In this document: piece after piece, positions 54,223 through 64,000 of the stretch
Numbering within the stretch: position 1 is the stretch's first letter
How the letters are laid out: each line of letters starts with the position of its first letter
DNA from: Melastoma dodecandrum
Taxonomy: Eukaryota > Streptophyta > Magnoliopsida > Myrtales > Melastomataceae
Reading direction: 5' to 3'
Assembly (NCBI GenBank): GCA_029817715.1
Contig: JARUPY010000299.1
Location: 1 to 64,000, forward strand
Length of the DNA stretch: 64,000 nucleotides
Notes under the pieces: generated by a model
The model's database searches: none
What the model saw: the letters and a program-made list of their open reading frames with translations, nothing else
What the model was told of the DNA's origin: nothing
Program-made: the position numbers and the translations under genes

Positions 54223-54436
54223 GGAACGTGGTTGTGGATGCATTGTGCGAAGAATGTGGAGCTTGCAGTCATGCGATTTGTGCTTTATACATCCTCCCTG
54301 ATGAGGAGTCTAGTCAAGGTCGAACTGAGGTTAAGGTCCAGAGCCTGGTGGCGACGGGTTCACATGCATCCCTTGTTAGTCAACAAAGAGCAATTTCTTC
54401 ATCCACAGGACGGCTGTTAGTAGCTGCGGTACAGTG
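54223..54436. other. Short spacer between two retroelements
   Basis: Overlapping short plus ORFs (CEECGACSHAICALYILP) without recognisable domain. Confidence 0.35.
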
Positions 54437-55716
54437 TGTTAGTTTTATGGCGCAGCGGAAATAAAAAAAATTTAACTTTTATCCCCAAAATAACAAGTCT
54501 CATAGTACGTATAATAAAAATAATTTTGGTAAAGAATAAAAATTATCTTACCCGAAAATCTTACCTCAAAATCACCGTTAAGACAACCTCGAAAACAAAG
54601 AGTCCCAAATGCTACCCCTCTAGCGGTATCCACGCGCACGCGATCACGAACACTCGACGATCCGATAGGTACTAGTCTCTTGGATACGTCTAGTCTCCGG
54701 GAAGTACCTCAAAACTCCTCTCAAGCTCTCGTGATTTCTTTTTCTATTTTTGTTTTCTGACACACTGATCCTCCGACAATCACAACTCCCATTCGTTCTG
54801 TATCTTTCCTTTGTTACCATCAGAAGGGGAAACGCTTGCGATTGTAACGGATTACCATTAATGAAAAATCAAATAATTCCTTATTTGATTTGTAACGTGA
54901 AATATTTGTCAGATTGATTAAAAGAAAATGCGTAATCCTTTTATTTATTTATTTTATAATGAAAATATAATAAAATAGAAATTTAATCACTTTTAACTTT
55001 AAAACAACGTTACCAACTTGTCCCTCAAATATTAACAAAATATTATGCAAAGGGATCTTATGTTTAAAGCTTTAATGTAAATAAATCTATACTTACAAAT
55101 AAAATTGACCTGAATAAATCCATATTCAATATTGGTCAATTTATCTACTTTCGATATTTCAGAATAAATTAATTATCCAATTAATTCTAATTTTGAAATA
55201 ATAAAATGATTAATTTAGTATCCATTAAATAATCAATAACATAATGTTCGTGTTAACGTACTATGCGTGCGACCCTCTTGGTCCCAAAGGTAGTGTAAAT
55301 CCATAGACAAACTAAGGTAACCGTCTAGCGACAGTTTTTAGTTACCCAAAGTGTTAGGATAATGATTATAAATCATAAACCACTATGAACCGATTACTAT
55401 GTAATTCAATCTCTTCATCTAACCGACATCCCAATTAATTCGGCGCAAAGTACATCATCACCAAATTAGTTGTTTTACTTGATTACCAAGATATAATATA
55501 CTCACTTGAATGTAAAACATTCCTCCTGATAACAAATTGATCCTGATAAACATGGCGTTTGCCCACGTCGTCTATCAGTCTGGACTCGCGTAGACTCAAT
55601 GTCCTCCCTCGTAGACTTGACATGAATCCATGCTTTCTCTTTAGTCTAATGGGCCACAACACCACTCTACATGGGCCATACTTAATTTAGGCCCAAAATA
55701 TTCCATCATGTCAACA
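54437..55716 (-). mobile_element. Copia-type solo LTR
   Basis: 1280 bp with TGTT...AACA ends in both readings. On the minus strand it starts TGTTGACATGATGGAATA (55716) and ends ATTTCCGCTGCGCCATAAAA...AACA (54437), a pattern usual for plant Copia LTRs. No internal coding sequence accompanies it. Its right edge truncates a CNL gene copy. Flanking five-base duplications do not match, so a later deletion on one side is likely. Confidence 0.65.
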
Positions 55717-56302
55717 CCTTCATCACCTCCTGAACAAGTGCGGTTTTCCTACACCCCTAATCGCCATATACATCCACAACGGAATTAACTTCCGAGCCTC
55801 CATCCAACAGGTATTCGATAATCTCTCCCTTCTCGTGGACTCTCCCGACGAACGGGATCTCTTTCGCTTCTAGGACCTCCTGAACCTCGATCGGACTGCT
55901 ACGGATGATGCCGATAAGTGGATCTGTCGGACCTCGAAGGCGCCCTGCGATGGCCCGTAGCTCCTGACGCATCCTCCATCCGAACCAACAATTTTCTACG
56001 TGCCGGAAGAGGTGGCGTAGCTTTCCATCCCGCAGCCGCAAAGGTTCATCCAAGGACAGATCCTCGAGCAGGTCCTCTCGTCATAAACGGCATCCTTGAT
56101 CTCCAATCCCATCCTGCAGCTGAAAGCTATACGGGAACTTCCTTTCTGCCTCTGGCAAGACCCCTTGAACGGAAGACAAGAGGTCATGGATCTCTCGGAG
56201 TTGAGCTTCAACTCCCCATTGAGGACCGACCGTCGCGATCGAGCCTTTCCTCAAACTCCAAAGCAAGTCGTCAACCAAGACAGTAACCACAGATGCTGCC
56301 AT
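55717..56302 (-). pseudogene. Truncated CNL copy (CC domain to P-loop region)
   Basis: ATG at 56302 opens MAASVVTVLVDDLLWSL, and WGVEAQLREIHDLLSSVQ and LPEAERKF follow. A frameshift after about residue 65 moves the continuation to the frame MDEPLRLRDGKLRHLFRHVE, ENCWFGWRMRQELRAIAGRL, EVQEVLEAKEIPFVGR, up to SVVDVYGD, the start of the P-loop region. There the Copia-type LTR cuts it at 55716. It parallels 60471-59880 almost codon for codon, including the upstream sequence. It is a duplicated, broken partner of the CNL next to it. Confidence 0.85.
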
Positions 56303-56363
56303 TTCTTGCTCCACCTCCGTTTGTCTTAGTTGGGTGGGATGAAGAGAAGACAGTCGGCGGGGG

Positions 56364-56502
56364 TTCTCTTGGTCCCATATATATTTTATTTGAAACGGAA
56401 GAAGAAGAAGAAGCCCGACTTACCTAAAGCAGTTTTGGATTATACCCAAAATGATAATTAATGTGACTCGGAACAAAAGACTTGAGAATTAGACCCAACA
56501 CC
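56364..56502 (-). repeat. Duplicated CNL upstream sequence, copy 1
   Basis: About 139 bases, essentially identical to 60490-60629, beginning TTCTCTTGGTCCCATATATA on the plus strand. It contains a (GAA)n tract and, on the minus strand, an AATATATATGG TATA-like element. The pair shows that the duplication included the promoter. Confidence 0.8.
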
Positions 56503-57195
56503 TAAATTATCGGTTGAGATCAGCCCGTTAGAGTTATAATAAATTATAATTACAGATTTTAGTCTCTTATATATATATATGACACTAATGAATCCTTTCT
56601 GGGGATTCGATTGAGACCAACACTGTATCAGCTCTATGCAAAAAGCCTGCAGAGGGTATGGGCTAAGGTGTTATTTTTATCAATGTACAAATGATGAAAA
56701 AACTTATAAAAATGGATGCTGCTTTCACCGGCCAATCTATTGAGGAGGTGCCAACAATTGGAATGGAATGGCACGGAGGAGGATTGCTTCTTTTTTTATC
56801 TGTTGCTCAAGTAATTACGCCCCTTGTCCTCAGACCATATTCCTTCCTGTCGCTGGCATTCTTTGTAGGCTATGGAATTTGACCTCTATCTTTGATGGAG
56901 TCCTCCAGACAGAGTACCGCATCTCCCTTTAGATGTTATGTTACTGTCTCCGAAAACTGTATTCGTGTTTACGACAAGCAACGAAGACATAGTCATAGCA
57001 TCTTGCGGTTTTTTAGTCCACTCCTGGGTTCTTCTATATTTGATTACTTCCTGTCGGGTTTGCGTTCCCAAATTTATCAGCCATTTGGGATGTGCGACTG
57101 AGTGATTTCGGCTATGAAATGAAAAAGAGCTGGTAGAAGTAGCATTAAAAGTTTTTATTTTTAATTTCATTGTCTCTTCAGAGCCAGTGAAATGC
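56503..57195. other. 3' flank of the CNL gene, no gene supported
   Basis: ORFs at 56691-56882 (plus, ends in a hydrophobic stretch) and 57245-56886 (minus) show no recognised domain. The minus one overlaps the 3' end of the CNL in another frame. A (TA)n tract lies near 56569-56580. Confidence 0.35.
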
Positions 57196-60100
57196 TCAAC
57201 GTATTTTCTTCCTTTCTTCTTCTTCCACCGATTGAAATGAGTCATTGCGCCATCCGTCTGCTACCTGCCCATCTTCTTCTAGTTCTTCCTCTCTCAATTG
57301 ACTCGCCAGGAGTGGGCATCCAACAACTGTGAGTTTCTTTGGGTAGAAGCTTGTGAAGTCATGTATACCTTCAGGCAATGATTCTACTCCAGGGCAGTGA
57401 ATCAGTTCCAGCAGCTTCAGCGATCCTAGGCTCCCCATCAACTCGGGTAGCACCACCAGGCTCGGACACGATCTTATGGAGAGGAATCTCAGAGTAGCAA
57501 CATGGGATAGCCACTCGGGAAGATGCTCCATTTTCAAGGCTCTGTAGATGGTCAGGCACCTGAGGCTTTTAAGGCCTTGCAGTTCCGTCACGACGTTTCC
57601 CTGCTCATCCTTGGACAGATCGAGCGCCTTGCAGTCCCAGATGGAAAGTGTTTCCAGCTTCTCGAGATGACCGATTCCCCACGGGAGAGAGCTTAGTGAA
57701 GGGCAGCTCCCAATGTGAAGTTCCTTGATAGTTGTAAGATCTCGCAGCCATTCCTCCAGCAAGTGGTCGAGAAACTCGATATTCTCCAGACGTAAAGCCT
57801 CTAGGTTAGGAAGTTGAATAGGATGCTTGAATATCGCTTCACTTACATTCACCAGAGTTAGGTTCATGAGACGTGGGATCATCGGCAGGGAATTAAACTT
57901 AGGGCAGTCCTTGATGCATAATGACGAGAGGTTGCTGAAAGGCTGCACATCGTTTGCATCCTCGGTTAGACTTCGTCCTGAACCTGACTCCAGATGCTCG
58001 AGATCTGGCACCCCTTGAATTGTTAACTTCTTTAGATGAGGCAGATGGTCAAACAGGGGCAGATACATGCAATTTTCGCATCCAATCAGCGCTATTTCAA
58101 CTAGATTTGGCAAGAGAGTTGAGAGTCGAGTCATCCATTGAGGATAATGGGTACTCCCATAGTTGTGGATTCTCAGTCCTTTCAGATTCGGGTGTGGCTG
58201 GAGCTTCTCTAATAACGATGTATCTGTCGGTAGATTCATGAATCGTAGTTCAACAGACTCTAAATAACTTTTCTTATCCAACAATCCTTCCGATCCTTCG
58301 TCCATGAGCTCTTCATCGTAACAGCCCAGGTTTCTGATTTCGAGGCTTCCTCTAAGATCGTTCAGCGAGGCCAGCGGAATTCGCTTTTTTGCTTGAATCA
58401 TCAGGAGGCAAGATGAAGTCGGTGAGTATGTTGAGGCATTTCAAGTCGCAGAGTCCCCTTGGAATGAGGGCAATTTCCAGCAGCCGTCGATGTAGAAATG
58501 CCTGATAGCGGACAAGTTATTCATTTCACGAGGCAATTCCTTGAGGGATGAGCATCCCGAGGGCTTGAGGGTCTGCTAGTTTAGTAGTCCGATGATTGCT
58601 GGAGGAAGCATTTGGAGCGTGCTGTTGCCAGAGAGATCGAGGTATCTCAGATGCTTCAGCTTCCAAACACCTTCCGGCAACACATCTGCCTTCATATCAT
58701 GGAGATCCAACACACGGCTGCCGTTTCTCTTTGGGTTTAGAGTGAGGACCAGACGGCGGTACATTTCCTCCCGTCTGGTATGGTCTTCCTCGAAATGAAG
58801 AAAAGTTCGCTGCTTGTTGTGTAGGAAATGGTCCATCCCCGATCCGCCCAAAAAAAAATCTATTGTTGATACATGTCGAGCATATTGTCGCGCATAGAAA
58901 TCCATCGGTAAACGAACATGGTAAGCCAGACACTCCCAACCAGCGATGGAAGGAGCCAATTCTTGGGCATGGGGATGCAGAGTGACAGATTTTACCTTCC
59001 CAAAAATATCGGATGTCTTAACTAGGAACAGCTCTTCCCGGAGCAGTACATCCAAGTAATGGTAGGCGATATCCTCCAATGGCCGATGGTCATCTTCATC
59101 ATGGTCGTTGTTGATAAATCCAAGGGAGATCCAGAGCTCAACCAGGGTATGAGGGTTGATGGGGTGACCTCTTGGGAACAAGCAACAGAGGGCGTAGCTC
59201 TGTTTAATCCTTGGGGGAAGATTGTCATACCTCTTCACTGTTGGACTTGTTAAATCACCGTAAGGATAACCTCCACGAAGCAAAAGAGAGAAATGATCCA
59301 GAGAATAACGTAACAAACCCTCAACAGCAGGAGATTGGAGGGACAAGTAACCTCCCACTGCCTTTATCATCCTCAGATTCCCCCTGCATTCATCAGTTAT
59401 ATCTCTCACGATTTTAAGGATTGCAGGGTTGTTGAATAAATGATGATATCCCTCCCTTCCCTGGGAAGCTGTTTCCCTTAGTAGTACGACAGCCTCTTCC
59501 CAATACATTCCTTCGATATCAACTTGATCAGTACGGGGCCCCAGGGAGGGACTTTCCCTCACCCAAAAAGGTGAAACAGTCACAAGGATTTTGCTCCCAC
59601 TGGCAACTCCTCCCTCCAGCAAACTCCTGAATAACCACCACCCCTCTGAAACCTGAGCTCTGACATATATATTGTCGAGAACGAAGAGGTACCTCTTAGT
59701 ATCATCGAGAAGCCTCGCTAACAGATTAATTGACTGCTCCCATCCAAACACCTCCCCATCTTCGTCATCTTCGTCTTCCCTTAGACTACCTATGATTTCC
59801 TGTGCCACCCTGTTCATATCAAACGGAGCAGACACATTCACCCATATTTTAACATCAAAGTTCCCACTCACCCTTAAATCCTTCATCACCTCCTGAAAAA
59901 GTGCGGTTTTCCCACACTCCCAATCGCCAAATACTACCACAGTGGAATTACATTTCGAGCCTCCATCCAACAGGAACCTGATAAGCTTTATCTTCTCTCT
60001 CTTTCTCCCGACAAATGGGATCTCTCGTGCTTCCAGTACCTCCTGAACCTCAGCCGGAATGCTACGGATGATGCTGATAAGTGGATCTGTCAGACCTCGA

Positions 60101-60471
60101 AGGCGCCAAGCGATGGCCCGAAGCTCCCAGCCCATCCTCCATCCGAACCAACAACTTTCTATGTGCCGGAAGAGGCGGCGTAGCTTTCCATCCTGCAGCC
60201 GTAAGGGTTCCTCCAAGGACAGCTCCTCCAGCAGGTCCTCCGCGTCATAAACGGCATCCTTGAGCTTTGCAACCCATTCCTGCAGCTCTAAACTACGCCC
60301 ATACTTCCTTTCTGCCTCGGGCAAGACCCCCTGAACGGAAGACAAGAGGTTGTGGATCTCTCGGAGTTGAACTTTAACTCCCCATTGACGACCGAGCATC
60401 GTGATGGATCCTTCTTCGCTCAAACTCCGAAGCAAGTCGTCAACCAAGACAGTCACCACAGCTGCAGCCAT
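57196..60471 (-). pseudogene. CC-NB-LRR resistance gene with one nonsense codon and frameshifts
   Basis: First frame, 631 codons (60471-58576): CC domain with AEDLLEE as EDVID variant; P-loop GDWECGKT (residues 182-189); RNBS-A FDVKIWVNVS; kinase-2 YLFVLDNIY (DN, not DD); RNBS-B SGSKILVTVS; RNBS-D CCLFPRGHPINP; MHD position reads LHPHAQ, and the GLPL motif is RGNLRMIKAVGG. A TAG at 58576-58578 interrupts LLN-QTLK. LRR sequence continues (SGCSSLKELPREMNNLSA), then two shifts near 58460 and 58385 lead to the second frame, 401 codons (58401-57196), with about ten LRRs (LTIQGVPDLEHLE, LETLSIWDCKALDL). CNLs are intracellular immune receptors. The motif losses and stops suggest a non-functional or atypical receptor. 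A single intron is not needed to explain it. Confidence 0.85.
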
Positions 60472-60489
60472 TTCTCCGGTCGTCTCAGT

Positions 60490-60629
60490 GTTCTCTTGGT
60501 CCCATATATATTTTATTTGAAACGGAAGAAGAAGAAGAAGCCCGACTTACCTAAAGCAGTTTTGGATTATACCCAAAATGATAATTAATGTGACTCGGAA
60601 CAAAAGACTTGAGAATTAGACCCAACACC
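60490..60629 (-). repeat. Duplicated CNL upstream sequence, copy 2
   Basis: Starts about 18 bases before the CNL start codon. It is the counterpart of 56364-56502, with near-complete identity over ~139 bases, higher than in the coding parts of the two copies. Confidence 0.8.
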
Positions 60630-61479
60630 CACGCGTATAAATTATCCAACCCCCCATCTTTAGCAACGTTGACGATGTTAGAAATAACAACACCTACGTT
60701 CTCTTATTGACTAAAAGAGAAAAAAATAAAATAAAATAATATTGAAATCTCTTATATGTTTTTGTATTTTAGAATTTTGATGGCTGATTAAGTAAGTTAG
60801 AAGCCGAATATGGACGGTAGTTACTGTTGCTGTTAAGAATACGCAAAATCGATGAAAGCAGGATGATAACACCACTGGGGGCTAGATTAAGTAAGGTGGA
60901 TTGCGAGGCGAACAAATTAGAGGTTGGAGCTCGACTATTTTAGGATAGATGTGAGACTATGTTAAGGCCTTGTTTGTTTTTCGCTAGATAAAATTCGAGA
61001 TTGGCCAAAATTAATAAAAAAATAAAAATTGTGACAAAATCTTATAGCAAACTAAGTTTTTTGACAGAACATAAAATATCGTAATAGTTTTGAATATTAT
61101 CGTATATCTTATTTTTTAAAAAATTTTTGGGAAGTTGAACTTATAAAGAACTATCTAAATCCTATTTGAGAACATATAACTCTGGATGCGAGGCATGAAC
61201 TCTGAGGGTATCCATATTCACTGGTTGCTTTTATATTTTCGTTTTCCCTTTTCCTTTTGCTTTTTTTCCTTTTTCCCTTTTTACCGGTATTTCTTTTTAG
61301 TTTTTTTCAAACTAACTCTATTAAAGGTCTAGCTCATTAATATAGTAAGTTCGAGGCAAATCTATTCCTTTTTTATTTTTAATTTTGAATTTTTACTTTT
61401 CTTATGCGGTTTTATATTTCAGCGTTTTCCTTTTCACTTTTGAAATTTTGATTGATTTATTTATTTTCCTTTTATTTTA
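60630..61479. other. No gene seen
   Basis: AT-rich sequence with T-rich tracts (61245-61300) between the CNL promoter and the Copia relic. Confidence 0.4.
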
Positions 61480-64000
61480 ATTATTATGAGCTCCGCTATG
61501 AAGTTCTTGATCCACAGAGCTTCCTTTGCCGCCTTAGAAACTGTAATGTACTCGGACTCAGCAGTAGAATCTGCAACTATCTCCTGCTTGGAACTCCTCC
61601 AACATACAGCTGCACCATTCAAGCAAAACACATAACCCTGCTGCGATTTTAGAACATCCCGATCTGTCTGGAAACTAGCGTCAGTATATCATCTGACAAC
61701 TAACTCCTCATCTCCTTCATAAATTAAGAACACGTCATTTGTTCTTCTAAGATACTTGAGATAGTCTTTACTACAGTCCAATGACCCTCTCCCGGATCTG
61801 ATTGATATCAACTTATCATGCTCAAAGCAAATGAGACATCGGGCCGAGTGCAAATCACGGCATACATAATGGACCCAATAGCCGATGCATAAGGTATCTT
61901 GCCCATCCTTCATCTCTCCTCCTATGTCTTCGGACACATAGACTTGGAAAGATGTACACCCGGTGACATTGGCAAGTATCCTCTCTTGGAATCTTGCATG
62001 CTGAACCTATTCAGTACCTTGTCAATATGCATACTTTGACTCAAACCCAGCAACATATTTTGTCTACCTCGGTATAGCCTAGACTCTAGGCTAGGGATAT
62101 CATTGCCTATCAGAAGTATGTCATCAACATACAACACTAGGAATGAAATCTTGCTCCCACTAACCTTCTTGTAAACGCAAGGTTCCTCTGGATTCTTGAC
62201 ATAGCCAAATTCTTTGACCGCTTCGTCAAATCGCAGATTCGAACTTCGAGATGCTTGCTTTAGCCCATAAATAGACCTATTGAGCTTACGTACTTTATCT
62301 GCATTCTTGGATGCAATGAAACCGGGAGGTTATACCATAAATACTTCCTCCTGTAACTTTCCATTCAGAAAAGCGATTTTTACATCCATCTGCCAGATCT
62401 CGTAATCCTTGTAAGCTGCTATTACAAGTAGAATTCTAATGGACTTAAGCATTGCAACCGGTAAAAATGTTTCATCATAGTCAATTCCTTGACGTTGAGT
62501 GAAACCCTTGGCCACAAGCCTTGCTTTATAGGTACTTATATTCCCTTCCATGTCAATCTTCTTCTTGAAGATCCACTTGCATCCTATGGGTTTACCCCAA
62601 CTGGCGCATCAGCCAACTCCCAAACTTGGTTGGTATACATGGAGTCCATCTCTGATTTCATGGCTTCAAGCCATTTCTCGGAATCATTTGAAGCGATTGC
62701 TTCCTCATAAGTCCACGGTTCATCATCCTCGACGAGCAATACTTCCCCATGTTGGGTTTCCAGCCAACCATATCTGTCAGGCTCTCGGTGTACTCTTGTC
62801 AACTTACGTTGATCTTGCGTTCCTTGAACAGTTTCAGAAGTTGGAATCGCTTGTACTAGTAATATCGATTCCCTATCTAAAAGTTCAGTTTCCAACATGT
62901 TTGTATAGTTCGAAATTTTTTCAAGACCTACTTTACTCCCACTACTCTCTTTAGAAATGAATTCCCTTTCCAAGAAAGTAGCATATCGAGCAATGATAAC
63001 TTTGTGCTCTCTTGGGAGACAAAAATAGTATCTCTTTGTTTCCTTAGGATAACCTACAAAAATACACTTAGTGGATCTTGCTGCAACCTTATCAGAATTT
63101 TCATTCTTCACATTAGCATCACAGCCCCATATCTTAAGATAAAACAAGTTTGGTTTCTTCTCAAACCATAATTGATAAGGAGTCTTATCTACTGACTTGG
63201 TTAGAACTCGGTTAAGCATGTATGCTGTTGTTTCTATGGAATAACCCCAAAATGACAACGGAAGACTTGCATGACTCATCATTGATCTAATCATGTCCAT
63301 GAGTATGCGGTTCCTCCTTTCCGAAACACCATTCCACTCCGGTGTTCTAGGAAGTGTGAGTTGTAAAACGATCCCACACTCTTTTAGGTAATCAATGAAC
63401 AGTTGGCTAAGATACTCGCCGCCTCGATCACTCCGAAGTGCCTTTATCTTCTGGCCTCGTCGATTCTCTACCTCGTTCTTAAACTCTTTAAACTTTTCTA
63501 GAGTTTCAGAATTATGCCTCATTAAGTAGACATATCCATATCAACTTAAATCGTCGGTGAAAGTCACGAAGTAGGTATACGCTCCTCGGGCATGAACCGA
63601 CAATGGCCCACACACATCACTATGTATGAGTTCTAGCAGTTACTTGGCCCTTTCACCTGTCTTGGTAAAAGGCTTCTTGGTCATTTTTCCTTGTAAACAC
63701 GCTTCACATATATATATGGCTTCACGTTACTTAGTAACTTTGCGATGCGTTTCTCGTTTACATGACCAAGTCTATAGTGCCAGAGATATGTTAAGTTTGA
63801 GTCCCGCGTTTGCTGTTTCTTCCCTTCAACACAATAAATCGACTCATCCAAATTAAGAACGTACAAACCATTATTCAGTGAACCATTTCCATAGAACATC
63901 CCATCCAAATAAAAGGAACACAACTTGTCATTGTATTCAAATACAAATCCCTTGGCGTTTAAACTCGACACCGAAATGATGTTCTTGGAAAAACTAGGAA
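61480..64000 (-). pseudogene. Ty1/Copia pol (GAG-pre-integrase, integrase, RT, RNase H), continues beyond right edge
   Basis: Read leftwards from 64000: protease tail VSSLNAKGFVFEY, GAG-pre-integrase LWHYRLGHVNEKRIAKL (about 63760-63710), integrase [15 protein letters not shown] and [18 protein letters not shown] (ORF 63522-62584, with D and E of the core), [10 protein letters not shown] and [15 protein letters not shown], then [78 protein letters not shown] (about 62137-62100). RNase H end: AVCWRSSKQEIVADSTAESE and EALWIKNFIAEL (about 61590-61480). Frameshifts and stops lie near 63540, 62580, 62330 and 61920, and about 25 residues of RT after YVDD are deleted. Integrase before RT is the Copia order. 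Confidence 0.85.

Noticed and set aside
55918..56286. 122-codon plus ORF in the truncated CNL
   Set aside because: Shadow of the CC domain on the other strand; the same shadow recurs at 60081-60263.
1..64000. CRISPR arrays, bacterial operons, rRNA and tRNA genes
   Set aside because: Tandem repeats seen here are minisatellites, LTR duplications or satellite-like DNA; no regular spacer-repeat pattern. The tRNA-like matches are retrotransposon primer-binding sites only.

Overview
The window is from a eudicot plant nuclear genome. The evidence is intronless and interrupted CC-NB-LRR resistance-gene loci, an intron-containing HMGB-type gene relic, and dense nested plant LTR retrotransposons (Ty3/Gypsy Tat, Athila and chromovirus-like lineages, plus Ty1/Copia). 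The species cannot be fixed from sequence alone. Almost all recognisable coding sequence belongs to transposable elements, and most of it is broken by stops and frameshifts.

Left part (1-9.3 kb): the 5' end of a CNL gene runs off the left edge on the minus strand (start codon at 336). It is followed by a small inverted-repeat element filled with palindromic minisatellite units, a MITE-like element, and two direct copies of an unknown ~1.29 kb segment (3001-4286 and 7294-8607). These copies flank a truncated Gypsy element with a good gag ORF.

Nested retrotransposon complex (9.3-26.5 kb): a minus-strand Tat-lineage element (3' LTR 9345-10096, partial 5' LTR 26220-26499) is split inside its protease region by a 12.1 kb block. 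The block carries a Gypsy element in permuted order: protease/pol, LTR, 6.6 kb of other elements, LTR, PBS, gag. Between its LTRs lie a plant-mobile-domain (PMD) pseudogene with palindromic repeats, an Athila gag-protease relic and a Tat LTR fragment. Coding in the Tat element reads through the two junctions in frame and a 6-bp imperfect direct repeat marks them.

Middle (26.5-41.7 kb): the first exon of a putative small secreted protein beside the Tat LTR, a Copia gag relic, a Gypsy gag relic interrupted by a GC-rich MITE, a decayed six-exon HMGB gene (35114 to 34263, minus strand), a gag zinc-knuckle fragment with 480-bp tandem repeats and an LTR-like promoter, then AT-rich DNA with a degenerate ~180-bp satellite-like array.

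Right part (41.7-64 kb): a nearly complete Tat-lineage element (41689-54222). It has two LTRs, a PBS, gag, protease, RT, RNase H, a second archaeal-type RNase H and integrase on the plus strand. On the opposite strand is a separate gene with its own TATA box, a PMD-like domain, five short GT-AG introns and a coiled-coil C-terminus. Then come a Copia-type solo LTR that truncates a partial CNL copy, a larger CNL gene (60471 to 57196) with one nonsense codon and a double frameshift, and a partial Copia pol running off the right edge. The two CNL copies share the same upstream sequence, so they are a local duplication.
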